A stretch of DNA of 57,606 nucleotides from UMGS1889 sp900556055 (lineage in GTDB: Bacteria; Bacillota; Clostridia; Oscillospirales; Ruminococcaceae), in assembly GCA_902463265.1 (NCBI GenBank), contig CABQEV010000013.1:1-57606 (forward strand). Reading direction: 5' to 3'. Positions within the stretch are counted from its first letter, which is position 1. Every line of letters begins with the position of its first letter. Shown here piece by piece: positions 7,239 to 16,158 of the stretch. The notes under the pieces were generated by a model that did no database searches, had not been told where the DNA came from, and saw only the letters and a program-made list of their open reading frames with translations. The position numbers were made by a program, and so were the translations under genes.

Positions 7239-7358
7239 AGTATATCATAAAATATACCATAATGCAACATCGTTCGATTATTTTGTACAAAAGCGGCATA
7301 AAGGTATAAAATACATTGATTTATGCGATTTACAAAACGCATTATGGTATGATATACT
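7239..7358. promoter_or_regulatory. Divergent promoters with a 12-bp inverted-repeat operator
   Basis: Rightward: TTTACA (7329-7334), an 18-bp spacer and TATACT (7353-7358) for the transporter operon. Leftward: TTGCAT (minus strand, 7262-7267), a 17-bp spacer and TATACT (7239-7244) for the araC gene. ATACCATAATGC (7254-7265) and its exact complement GCATTATGGTAT (7339-7350) lie across the two promoters. They are likely half-sites of one regulator, which could loop the DNA between them. Confidence 0.7.
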
Positions 7359-7409
7359 TATATCAGAAAAACAGACACGGCATTATATATCAAAAAGGAG
7401 GAAACTCAT

Positions 7410-8699
7410 ATGAATAAAGCTAAAACGGCAAGATCATTATTGCTTCTGGCAGTGCTTTCGTCAACGCTTCTTTTGCAGGGCTGCGCTTCGGGTGAAAGCT
7501 CCGATGGAAAAGTACACATCACCATGATCCAGTACAAGCCCGAGGCTGTAAAGGCTTTCGAGAAAATAGAGGAAAGGTTCAATGCTGCTCACGATGATAT
7601 TTACCTTGACATTGAGTCGCCCAACGAGGCTATGACCGTCCTGAAAACAAGGCTTATAAGGGAGGATTATCCCGATATTGTGGGAATAGGCGGCGATATA
7701 AACTACTCCAATTTCCTTGACGCAGAGCTTTTCGCAGATATCTCCGACCTTGATGTGGTGAGTGATATAAAGCCTGCATATCTGCAAATTGACAAGGATC
7801 TGGAATTTATACCGCAGGAGGGTGTTTATGCACTTCCTTATGCCGCAAATGCAGCAGGTATCCTTTACAATAAGGATATGTTTGACGAAAATGGCTGGGA
7901 GATACCGCAGACATGGAGCGAATTTATTTCTCTTTGCGACACCATAAAGTCAACGGGAACAGATCCGCTTTACCTCGGCTATAAGGACACCTGGACTTGC
8001 CTTGCACCATGGAACGCACTTGCAGTCGGACTTGCTCCATCGGACGTTTGCAGCAGGGTAAATTCGGGCGATACCACATTTAAAGCGGAATACGCAGAAG
8101 TGGCTGAAAAGATAAAGGTACTGCTTGATTATGCTGAGCCTAACCCTTACGCATACAGCTACAATGATGCCTGCACCGCCTTTGCGAGGGGCGAATCGGC
8201 AATGTATCCGATCGGCAGCTATGCTGTTCCGCAGATACTTTCCGTAAATCCCGATATGAATATTGATTCCTTCCCGTTTCCCGCAAACGATAACGAAGCG
8301 GATAATGTGCTGAATTCGGGAATAGACCTGCAGTTCTCCGTAATGAAGGAGTCCAAAAACAAGGAAGCGGCTTATGAGGTGCTGAGATTCCTGTTAGAGG
8401 ACGAAACCGTTCAGATATACCTTGATGATCAGGGCGGTATTGCCTGCAAGGAAGGCGATTTTGCACTTCCCGTTTTCCTGAATGGAATGGAACAGTATAT
8501 AAAGGATAATAGAATGTCCGACTACCACGACCACCATTATCCCAGCGAAATGAGCGTTGACGCACTTATCCAGACCTATCTTATGGACGACAGCGAAAAC
8601 TCCGCAGAAGCATTCCTCGACCGTTTTGACAATGAATGGGTAAGATACAACAGAGATCTTATCGCAAAGGTAAAAAAATATGAGGAGGGTCAGAAATGA
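7410..8699 (+). CDS. ABC transporter sugar-binding lipoprotein
   Basis: Extracellular solute-binding protein of family 1, 429 aa, that captures oligosaccharides for the downstream permeases. A type II signal peptide ends in the lipobox LLLQGC, with lipid attached to Cys25 or nearby. The mature part has the family pattern, including PYAANAAGILYNKDMF and WSEFISLCDTIK. GGAGGAAACTCAT precedes the ATG. Its stop overlaps the start of the first permease. The neighbouring alpha-galactosidase and sucrose phosphorylase suggest raffinose or a related alpha-galactoside as ligand. The ligand is inferred. Confidence 0.9.
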   Translation: MNKAKTARSLLLLAVLSSTLLLQGCASGESSDGKVHITMIQYKPEAVKAFEKIEERFNAAHDDIYLDIESPNEAMTVLKTRLIREDYPDIVGIGGDINYSNFLDAELFADISDLDVVSDIKPAYLQIDKDLEFIPQEGVYALPYAANAAGILYNKDMFDENGWEIPQTWSEFISLCDTIKSTGTDPLYLGYKDTWTCLAPWNALAVGLAPSDVCSRVNSGDTTFKAEYAEVAEKIKVLLDYAEPNPYAYSYNDACTAFARGESAMYPIGSYAVPQILSVNPDMNIDSFPFPANDNEADNVLNSGIDLQFSVMKESKNKEAAYEVLRFLLEDETVQIYLDDQGGIACKEGDFALPVFLNGMEQYIKDNRMSDYHDHHYPSEMSVDALIQTYLMDDSENSAEAFLDRFDNEWVRYNRDLIAKVKKYEEGQK

Positions 8700-9577
8700 G
8701 TAAACCTAAAAAAATGTCCGACAGACAGAAAACCTATATTCTTATGCTTCTCCCTGCACTTATTCTGTTCGTGATCTTTAACACTATACCGCTTATAACG
8801 GGTGCAATGTACAGCTTTACGAATTACAGGGGCTACGGCAGCTATGAATTTGTGGGACTCAGAAACTACATCGACCTTTTCTCCGATTCAAGAGTTGGAA
8901 ATTCCTATCTGTTCACATTTAAATATGCCATTGCGGGAACTATCCTCGTAAATCTGCTGAGCCTGCTGCTTGCTCTCGGACTTAACAGCAAGATAAAATG
9001 CAAAAGTCTGCTCCGTGGAGTTTATTTCCTCCCGAACATTCTGGGCGGACTTATCATAGGCTACATTTTCAGCTTTATCTTCACCTATATACTGCCTGCG
9101 ATCGGTTCTGCAATCCACATCGGCTTCCTTGAAAACAGCATACTTGCCAGCGAGAAATATGCCTGGATAGGCGTGCTTATCGTAGGCGTATGGCAGGCTG
9201 TGGCAATGAACACTATCATCTACATTTCGGGACTTCAGACAATTCCCGGGGATATTTACGAGGCGGGAATGATAGACGGTGCAGGAAAATGGCAGACCTT
9301 CAAAAGCCTTACATTTCCCATGCTTATGCCCTTCGTATCCACAAACCTTATCCTCAGCACAAAGAATATGCTTATGGTATTCGACCAGATAATGGCTCTC
9401 ACAAAGGGCGGCCCCGCACAAAGCACCGAATCCATTTCCTATCTCATTTACAAAAACGGTATGGACGGCGGACAGTTCGGTTTCCAGAGTGCAAATGCGG
9501 TCATATTCTTTGTAGTTATCGTTACCATCTCCGTTATTCAGATGGCAGTTACAAATAAAAAGGAGGAGCAGTTATGA
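8696..9577 (+). CDS. ABC sugar permease, MalF/UgpA type
   Basis: A 293-aa inner-membrane permease with about six transmembrane helices. The EAA loop involved in contact with the ATPase is seen as YEAGMIDGAGKWQTFKSLTFP, given here as YEAGMIDGAGKWQTF. The start overlaps the binding-protein stop by four bases (ATGA), indicating translational coupling. No ATPase gene is in the locus. As in many Firmicutes sugar systems, a shared MsmK-type ATPase encoded elsewhere is probably used. Confidence 0.9.
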   Translation: MSKPKKMSDRQKTYILMLLPALILFVIFNTIPLITGAMYSFTNYRGYGSYEFVGLRNYIDLFSDSRVGNSYLFTFKYAIAGTILVNLLSLLLALGLNSKIKCKSLLRGVYFLPNILGGLIIGYIFSFIFTYILPAIGSAIHIGFLENSILASEKYAWIGVLIVGVWQAVAMNTIIYISGLQTIPGDIYEAGMIDGAGKWQTFKSLTFPMLMPFVSTNLILSTKNMLMVFDQIMALTKGGPAQSTESISYLIYKNGMDGGQFGFQSANAVIFFVVIVTISVIQMAVTNKKEEQL

Positions 9578-10482
9578 GTTCAACAAGAAGCTTTGTCCCT
9601 AAGCCTATCGAACATCGTGTAAAAACCGCCGATGAAATAAAAAACGACAAGGACAGCAGATCAAATATTGTGCTGACAATACTGCTTGTGCTGGGCTGCG
9701 TTACGATATTGTTCCCCCTGTATATGACTATCATTATCGCTTTCAAATCCCCTTCGGAAATGACAAACGATATTAATGGCGCACTGAGCCTTCCTCAGAG
9801 CTTCAGCCTTGACAATTTTGCCGAAGCAATGAGAGTTACCGACTTCTGGCATTCCCTCGGAAACAGCATTATCATCACCGCTGCGACTATTATTCTTTCT
9901 CTTGTTATCCACTCAATGGCGGGCTATGCTATCGGACGGAATATGAGCCGCAAAAAGGGCTTCAAGCTGGTGTATTTTTACATTGTAAGCGGTATGTTCG
10001 TGCCATTTGCTATCCTTATGATGCCCCTTGTTAAGCAGACTGCAAACATAGGTCTTGATAATATGGCCGGCGTTATTATTCTTTACACAGTTTTCTATAT
10101 GCCGATGAATGTTATGCTTTACAGCGGCTATATGAAGAACGTTCCAATGTCTATGGAGGAAGCTGCGGATATGGACGGAGCATCCGCATGGCGTACCTAC
10201 TGGACGATAATCTTCCCTATGATGAAGCCTATGCACGCAACCGTTGCAGTCCTTACTGCACTCGGCACATGGAACGATGTTATGACACCGCTTGTAATTA
10301 TGTCGGGTTCTAACAATGTTACACTTCCGCTTGCACAGCTTAATTTCCAGACACAGTTCGGCACAAACTACAACCTTGCATTTGCATCATATCTGCTGGC
10401 ACTTCTGCCTATCGTTATATTCTACATCATTTGTCAGAAGCAGATAATCGGCGGAGTTGCAAACGGTGCAGTCAAGGGATAA
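9574..10482 (+). CDS. ABC sugar permease, MalG/UgpE type
   Basis: The second permease subunit, 302 aa, with six predicted membrane helices and an EAA loop EEAADMDGASAWRTYWTIIFP, given here as EEAADMDGASAWRTYW. ATGA overlap with the preceding permease. It ends in the common GAVKG tail. A stem-loop lies between it and the sucrose phosphorylase gene. It is expected to pair one-to-one with the upstream permease. Confidence 0.9.
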   Translation: MSSTRSFVPKPIEHRVKTADEIKNDKDSRSNIVLTILLVLGCVTILFPLYMTIIIAFKSPSEMTNDINGALSLPQSFSLDNFAEAMRVTDFWHSLGNSIIITAATIILSLVIHSMAGYAIGRNMSRKKGFKLVYFYIVSGMFVPFAILMMPLVKQTANIGLDNMAGVIILYTVFYMPMNVMLYSGYMKNVPMSMEEAADMDGASAWRTYWTIIFPMMKPMHATVAVLTALGTWNDVMTPLVIMSGSNNVTLPLAQLNFQTQFGTNYNLAFASYLLALLPIVIFYIICQKQIIGGVANGAVKG

Positions 10483-10503
10483 TATACAAGTTAATACCTG
10501 AAA

Positions 10504-10527
10504 TTCCCTCGCTAAACGGCGGGGGAA
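10504..10527 (+). other. Intercistronic stem-loop
   Basis: TTCCCTCGC (10504-10512) pairs with GCGGGGGAA (10519-10527), a 9-bp stem with one G-T pair and a 6-nt loop. It is followed by AAC rather than a T-run. It may stabilise the upstream transporter mRNA or lower expression of downstream enzymes, as often seen between transporter and enzyme genes. Confidence 0.5.
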
Positions 10528-10554
10528 AACACTATACGAAAGGAAATCCGAAAT

Positions 10555-11967
10555 ATGAAGATACAGAATAAAATTATGCTTATAACCTATGCGGACAGTT
10601 TGGGAAAAAATATTAATGAGCTTCACGCTGTACTTGACAAGCATTACAAAAAAGCAGTAGGCGGCGTTCACATCCTGCCCTTTTTTCCCTCCTCGGCGGA
10701 CAGGGGATTTGCTCCAATGAGATATGACACCGTTGATGAAGCTTTCGGCACATTTGATGATATTGAAGCACTCGGAAAAGAATATTACCTTATGTTTGAT
10801 TTTATGGTAAATCATATCTCCGCAAGCTCTCATTATTTCAAGGATTTTCTTGCAAAAAAGGACAAGTCCGAATACAAGGATATGTTTATCCGCTACAAGG
10901 ATTTCTGGGAAAACGGCGAGCCTACCGAGAAACAGACAGACCTTATCTACAAGCGCAAGCCCCGTGCGCCTTACATTGAAGCGCAGTTTGCTGACGGAAC
11001 ATCCGAAAAGGTGTGGTGTACCTTCTGCGAGGAGCAGATAGACCTTGATGTTACTTCGGAAACCACAAAGAAATTCATTGCCGATACTATCCGTGAAATG
11101 TGCCGCAGAGGTGCTTCGGTGATACGGCTGGACGCATTTGCTTATGCCGTAAAGAAACCCGATACAAGCTGCTTTTTCATTGAGCCGGATATATGGGAGC
11201 TGCTTTATGATATAGAAAAGATAGCTGCCGAGGGCGGTGCGGAGATACTTCCCGAAATACATGAGCATTACACTATCCCTATGAAAATTGCGGACAAGGG
11301 CTTTTGGATATATGATTTTGCTCTGCCCGTTCTCACACTTCACGCACTATATAATCATACGGGAAAATATCTGAAAGACTGGCTCTTAAAATGCCCTATG
11401 AAACAGTTTACCACTCTTGATACTCATGACGGCATCGGCATTGTTGATGTAAAGGATCTTCTCCCCGATGAGGAGATAGAAAAGGTCAAGGATCAGATGT
11501 ACTCAAAGGGTGCAAATGTGAAGATGATATACAGCTCCGAAGCCTACAACAATCTTGATATTTATCAGGTCAACACCACATATTATTCTGCTCTCGGAAA
11601 TAATGACAGCGCATATCTTCTTGCAAGGGCGATACAGTTTTTTGCGCCGGGTATTCCGCAGGTATACTATGTAGGAATGTTAGCAGGCGAGAATGACATT
11701 GACCTTATGGAACGAACCAAAAACGGACGTGACATAAACCGTCATTATTACACCGCAGAGGACGTTGAAAATGAGCAGTCAAGACCTGTTGTGCAGAAGC
11801 TGAAAGAGCTTATGGAGCTGAGAAACACTCACCCCGCATTTTCTCTTGACGGAACAATTGAAGTAACTGCGGACGATGACAAGCTCGTTATCACAAGACA
11901 GCACGGTTCGGATAAAATTACGCTTACCGCAAATCTTACCACCTACGAATTTAAGATAGAGGGATAA
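10555..11967 (+). CDS. Sucrose phosphorylase (GH13 subfamily 18)
   Basis: Cytoplasmic enzyme converting sucrose plus phosphate to alpha-glucose-1-phosphate and fructose; 470 aa. It follows the Bifidobacterium enzyme closely in motif order: LITYAD, GGVHILPFFP, the nucleophile Asp193 in IRLDAFAY, the acid/base Glu234 in ILPEIHEHY, and the transition-state Asp in LDTHDGIG (289-296). NGRDINRHYY also matches. It is preceded by AAAGGAAAT. It makes glucose-1-phosphate without spending ATP, and the fructose goes to the kinase at 14162. A related GH13_18 activity (sucrose-6-phosphate or glucosylglycerate phosphorylase) is possible, but the adjacent alpha-galactosidase favours sucrose. Confidence 0.88.
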   Translation: MKIQNKIMLITYADSLGKNINELHAVLDKHYKKAVGGVHILPFFPSSADRGFAPMRYDTVDEAFGTFDDIEALGKEYYLMFDFMVNHISASSHYFKDFLAKKDKSEYKDMFIRYKDFWENGEPTEKQTDLIYKRKPRAPYIEAQFADGTSEKVWCTFCEEQIDLDVTSETTKKFIADTIREMCRRGASVIRLDAFAYAVKKPDTSCFFIEPDIWELLYDIEKIAAEGGAEILPEIHEHYTIPMKIADKGFWIYDFALPVLTLHALYNHTGKYLKDWLLKCPMKQFTTLDTHDGIGIVDVKDLLPDEEIEKVKDQMYSKGANVKMIYSSEAYNNLDIYQVNTTYYSALGNNDSAYLLARAIQFFAPGIPQVYYVGMLAGENDIDLMERTKNGRDINRHYYTAEDVENEQSRPVVQKLKELMELRNTHPAFSLDGTIEVTADDDKLVITRQHGSDKITLTANLTTYEFKIEG

Positions 11968-11970
11968 ACT

Positions 11971-14160
11971 ATGGCAATTATCGTTGATAAAAAAACAGGA
12001 CTTTTTCAGCTTATAACCGACAACACGGAATATCAGATGAAAGCCGATAAATACGGCGTTTTAAAGCATCTTTGGTACGGCGAAAAAACAGGCTGTGATA
12101 TGGAATATCTGCAAAACTATCCCGATGTGGGCTTTTCGGGAAATATTTATGATGCAGGAAACGACCGCACATATTCCCTTGATACTCTCCCGCTTGAATA
12201 TGCCTGTGACGGTGTGGGAGATTATCGTATAACGGGAGCTGCGGCAGTTCATTCGGACGGCAGCTGCGCTCTTGACCTGCGATACAAAAGCTATCGCATA
12301 AGCAAGGGCAAATATAGTATAAAAGGACTTCCCGCAGTTTATGCAGATGAATCCGAATCGGAAACCTTGGAGATAGTTTTAAAGGATAAATATTCGGATA
12401 TTGAGGTCACGCTCAGATACGGTGTTCTTCCGAAGCTTGATATTATCACAAGGTGCGCTTCTGCGGCAAATAACACAAACGAGCCTGTTATACTTACAAA
12501 AGCCGCAAGTCTGTGCCTTGATATTCCACACGGTGAATGGGAGTGGGTGCATTTTCACGGCAGACACGCTATGGAACGGCTGACCGAGCGTATGCCATTA
12601 TGCCACGGCATACAGGAAAGCTCCAGCACAAGGGGGACATCAAGTCATCATCAGAATCCCACCGTGCTGCTCTGCTCTCCCGACTGCACGGAAACCTCAG
12701 GCAGCTGTATCGGTGCGGCACTTATGTATAGCGGCAGCTTTCAGACAAAGATCCAGCTTGACCAGATGGAGCAGGTGCGGCTTGTTATGGGCATAAACCC
12801 CGAGCTTTTTCGCTGGGAGCTGAAGCCGTCGGAGGTGTTTGATACTCCCGAGGTGATAATGTCATACAGCAGTAATGGCATGGAAAAGCTGTCCCACAAT
12901 TTTCACAAGGTCATAAGAGAACACGTTTGCAGAGGAAAGTATAAGCTTGCGGAGCGCCCCGTGCTCATCAACAACTGGGAGGCAACATATTTCGATTTCA
13001 ACGAGGAAAAGATATTGAAAATTGCCGAACAGGCAGCCGCTTTGGGTGTTGATATGCTTGTGCTTGACGACGGCTGGTTCGGTAAGAGAAACGATGATTG
13101 TTCGGGTCTTGGGGACTGGTTCGTAAATGAGAAAAAGCTTTGCGGCGGGCTTGGTTCGCTTTCGGAAAAAATAAAAAAAATGGGTATGAAATTCGGTCTT
13201 TGGTTTGAACCGGAAATGGTTTCCGAGGACAGTGAGCTTTACCGCACACACCCCGAATGGGCAATACAGATACCGTCCCGAAAGCCGATAAGGAGCCGTT
13301 ATCAGCTTGTGCTTGATATGACAAATCCGGAAGTCCGTGAATATCTTTTCAATTCGATAAGCAAGATCCTCAGAAGCGCCGGTATTTCCTATGTTAAGTG
13401 GGATATGAACCGCAGTATCTGCGACCTTTATACGCCTTGCCTTTCCGCAGAGGATCAGGGCGAAATATCCCACAGATATGTTCTCGGACTGTATGAGCTG
13501 CTTGAACGGCTGACATCTGAATTCCCCGATGTGCTTTTCGAGGGCTGCAGCGGCGGCGGCGGACGTTTTGATGCAGGTATGCTCTATTACTGTCCGCAGA
13601 TATGGTGCAGCGATGATACGGACGCTTATGAGCGCACAAAAATACAATACGGCACATCGTTTTTCTATCCTGTTTCGGCAGTTGGCTCTCACGTTTCCGC
13701 TGTTCCCAATCATCAGACAGGCAGAACAACGCCTATCGAAACGAGAGCCGTTACGGCCATGGCAGGCAGCTTCGGATATGAGCTTGATCTGAACACATTA
13801 TCCGACAGCGAAAAGCAGGAGGTAAGAGAACAGATAACACGCTTTAAAAAGTACGGCAGGCTTATCCATAACGGTTTATATTACCGTCTGAGCGACCCTA
13901 TGAACGATAAATTTGCCGTTTGGGAATTTGTTTCCGAGGATAAAAAGGAAGTGCTTGTAAACGGCGTTATTTTCCGCACGGAACCTAACCGGACACAATA
14001 TCTTATAAAGCTGAGAGGACTTCTGCCCGATGCGGATTATCGTCTTGACGACAGCGGCGGAGTATACAAGGGAAGCGCATTGATGAACGGCGGTATTCTG
14101 CTGCCAAAATCATGGGGGGATAATTATCCCGTTGAAATGCACTTTACAAAGGGTGAATGA
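11971..14160 (+). CDS. Alpha-galactosidase, GH36
   Basis: A 729-aa GH36 enzyme that releases terminal alpha-1,6-galactose from raffinose, stachyose or melibiose. The nucleophile is Asp478 in VKWDMNR. The acid/base is Asp548 in WCSDDTDA. These positions and the length match the Geobacillus AgaA/AgaB type exactly, from memory. The substrate-site motif CSGGGGRFD (531 region) is present. There is no signal peptide, so it acts on imported oligosaccharides. It begins 4 bp after the sucrose phosphorylase stop, and the fructokinase follows within 2 bp. Together the three enzymes form a complete raffinose-to-central-metabolism route apart from galactose handling (Leloir genes are not in the window). 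Confidence 0.93.
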   Translation: MAIIVDKKTGLFQLITDNTEYQMKADKYGVLKHLWYGEKTGCDMEYLQNYPDVGFSGNIYDAGNDRTYSLDTLPLEYACDGVGDYRITGAAAVHSDGSCALDLRYKSYRISKGKYSIKGLPAVYADESESETLEIVLKDKYSDIEVTLRYGVLPKLDIITRCASAANNTNEPVILTKAASLCLDIPHGEWEWVHFHGRHAMERLTERMPLCHGIQESSSTRGTSSHHQNPTVLLCSPDCTETSGSCIGAALMYSGSFQTKIQLDQMEQVRLVMGINPELFRWELKPSEVFDTPEVIMSYSSNGMEKLSHNFHKVIREHVCRGKYKLAERPVLINNWEATYFDFNEEKILKIAEQAAALGVDMLVLDDGWFGKRNDDCSGLGDWFVNEKKLCGGLGSLSEKIKKMGMKFGLWFEPEMVSEDSELYRTHPEWAIQIPSRKPIRSRYQLVLDMTNPEVREYLFNSISKILRSAGISYVKWDMNRSICDLYTPCLSAEDQGEISHRYVLGLYELLERLTSEFPDVLFEGCSGGGGRFDAGMLYYCPQIWCSDDTDAYERTKIQYGTSFFYPVSAVGSHVSAVPNHQTGRTTPIETRAVTAMAGSFGYELDLNTLSDSEKQEVREQITRFKKYGRLIHNGLYYRLSDPMNDKFAVWEFVSEDKKEVLVNGVIFRTEPNRTQYLIKLRGLLPDADYRLDDSGGVYKGSALMNGGILLPKSWGDNYPVEMHFTKGE

Positions 14161-14161
14161 T

Positions 14162-15127
14162 ATGAAAAATATTGATGTTACAGCTCTTGGCGAACTGCTT
14201 ATAGATTTCACGGAAAACGGCATTTCCGAAAACGGCAATCCCTTACTTGAAGCAAATCCGGGCGGTGCTCCATGCAATGTTCTGGCAATGCTTCAAAAGC
14301 TGGGGAAAAAGACGGCGTTTATCGGAAAGGTGGGAAATGACAATTTCGGACATATGTTGTCCGACACAATAATTCACTGCGGTATATCGGCGGATGGGCT
14401 TGTTTTTGACGATACTGTCAGAACCACTCTTGCTTTTGTGCATAAAAGGGCAGATGGTGACAGAGATTTCAGCTTTTACCGAGAGCCGGGTGCGGATATG
14501 ATGCTGAGTCCCTCCGATGTAAATGCCGATATTATAAAAAGCTCTAAGATATTTCATTTCGGAACATTGTCAATGACTCACGAAAACAACAAGGCGGCGA
14601 CAGTCTATGCAGTTGAAACGGCAAAGAAAAACGGCATTGCCGTATCCTTTGATCCAAATCTTCGTGAGCCGCTCTGGAAGTCCCCTGACGATGCAAAGTC
14701 GGCTATGGGATATGGCTTTTCCGTCTGCGATATACTGAAAATATCCGACAATGAAATAGAGTTTTTCACAGGTGAAAAGGATATCGACAAGGGCATTGAA
14801 ACAATACGCAGAGAGTATGACATAAAAATTGTTCTTGCGACTATGGGCAGAAACGGCAGCAAAGCATACTGCGGCGATTCGGCAGTATCAATGCCTGCAT
14901 ATGTAAATTCCGATGTTGTTGATACTACGGGAGCAGGAGATACATTTATGGGCTGTGTGCTTGCATATGTCTGCGACAACGATATCTGCCTGAACAATGA
15001 ACAGCTTTCGGAAATGCTTGACACCGCCAATGCTGCGGCTTCGATAGTCACGGGCAGACGTGGAGCACTGAAGGTTATGCCCGAAAGCTCCGAGATAGAT
15101 ACACTGAAAAAACATTCTGTCGAATAA
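14162..15127 (+). CDS. Fructokinase, PfkB (ribokinase) family
   Basis: A 321-aa sugar kinase that phosphorylates fructose released by sucrose phosphorylase. Signatures are GGAPCNVLAMLQKLG near residue 35 and GAGDTFMGCVLAY near 258, with the catalytic Asp in GAGD. The start at 14162 lies after AAAGGGTGA at the end of the alpha-galactosidase gene, and an in-frame upstream start would overlap that gene. It is the last gene of the operon. No clear terminator lies in the 33 bp before the convergent araC gene. Other PfkB substrates are possible; the context supports fructose. Confidence 0.88.
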   Translation: MKNIDVTALGELLIDFTENGISENGNPLLEANPGGAPCNVLAMLQKLGKKTAFIGKVGNDNFGHMLSDTIIHCGISADGLVFDDTVRTTLAFVHKRADGDRDFSFYREPGADMMLSPSDVNADIIKSSKIFHFGTLSMTHENNKAATVYAVETAKKNGIAVSFDPNLREPLWKSPDDAKSAMGYGFSVCDILKISDNEIEFFTGEKDIDKGIETIRREYDIKIVLATMGRNGSKAYCGDSAVSMPAYVNSDVVDTTGAGDTFMGCVLAYVCDNDICLNNEQLSEMLDTANAAASIVTGRRGALKVMPESSEIDTLKKHSVE

Positions 15128-15160
15128 ATCAATAGCGGCTGTTTTCCACCGACCTATATA

Positions 15161-16027
15161 CTAAAGCACTGCAACTCTGTTTCTGTATTCGCTGGGAGAA
15201 CAGCCTGTTATTTTTCGGAATTGTCTGTTAAAATTGGAAATATTGCGAAATCCACAGTCAAAGGCAATTTCAAGCACGCTCTTTTTTGTGCCGATAAGCT
15301 CCCGACAGGCTGTATCTATCCTGAAATGTAAAATATATTCTACCGCACTGCGTCCGACCTGCTTACGAAATCGGTCCATAAAATAGCTTTCACTGAGATG
15401 GACGCACTCCGCAAGCTGAGCAACTGTAATATTTTCGCTGTAATGCTCTGCGATATATTCCAGCGCAGGACGGATAACGCTGTCAAATTTTCCGTTAAAG
15501 CCGCTTTGCTTCGCTTCTGTTTCCAGCAGCCAGAACAGCTTTATAAGCTCACTGCGCATAAGCATATCAAGCTGCGGAGTATCGCCCTTTGCACAGGAAA
15601 ATATATTCTCGGCGGCCACAGCCAGCTCGGCATAATAATGATGCTCGGGCGTAATATGTGCGGATATCCGCATACTGCCGTCGGTAAGCGGTCGGATACA
15701 TTCATTGATATATCTGTCAGACTGCGAGCTGCCGAATATTTCGGAACTGAAAACAAGAGTGTCATACACCTGATTCGTATTGGCGCAGGGATAGACAGAG
15801 TGCAGAACATTCGGCTGAGTGATGATAATATCGCCCTTTGCGGAAGTGAATTTCTCATCGCCGCAGATGAATTCTGCCGAGCCTTCACGGATAAAATTTA
15901 TCTCAAATTCGCTGTGCCAGTGCATGGGAACACAGTAAAAATGATCGGGAATAACGCATTTGTAATAGCTGAACGGCTTTATTCCCGAGCTGTGTATCCG
16001 TTTTTCCTTTGAAGTGGGATCGTTCAT
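15161..16027 (-). CDS. AraC family transcriptional regulator with cupin domain
   Basis: A 288-aa regulator. The N-terminal cupin has the metal/sugar-site pattern MHWHSEFEINFIREG (about 37-51). The C-terminal double HTH includes ITVAQLAECVHLSESYFMDRF, given here as TVAQLAECVHLSESYF, and the end FDCGFRNISNFNRQFRKITG. It is divergent from the GH31 gene at 16159 and likely controls it. This is the second AraC protein of the locus and it differs clearly from the one at 6317, so two signals may be sensed. Confidence 0.88.
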   Translation of the reverse strand: MNDPTSKEKRIHSSGIKPFSYYKCVIPDHFYCVPMHWHSEFEINFIREGSAEFICGDEKFTSAKGDIIITQPNVLHSVYPCANTNQVYDTLVFSSEIFGSSQSDRYINECIRPLTDGSMRISAHITPEHHYYAELAVAAENIFSCAKGDTPQLDMLMRSELIKLFWLLETEAKQSGFNGKFDSVIRPALEYIAEHYSENITVAQLAECVHLSESYFMDRFRKQVGRSAVEYILHFRIDTACRELIGTKKSVLEIAFDCGFRNISNFNRQFRKITGCSPSEYRNRVAVL

Positions 16028-16158
16028 AGATTTCTCCTTTCAAAAAGTAGGATAGTATCGGTATTCAGTAGAATATCAATAGATTTAAGTGATATTTTAT
16101 AGTATTATATCATACAGAAGGAAAAATTTCAACAGTATATATGAAAGGAAGTATTCGA
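16028..16158. promoter_or_regulatory. Intergenic control region between araC-like gene and GH31 gene
   Basis: AT-rich 131-bp region. AATATCA (16072-16078) and TGATATT (16090-16096) form a perfect 7-bp inverted repeat that could bind the AraC protein. TATTAT-like -10 candidates lie near 16100-16110, but I see no convincing -35. That is expected if the promoter needs an activator. Confidence 0.4.

Noticed and set aside
10387..11343. 318-aa frame opposite the sucrose phosphorylase gene
   Set aside because: It is the complement of a well-conserved enzyme gene. The composition is Cys/His/Lys-rich and has no motif or ribosome site.
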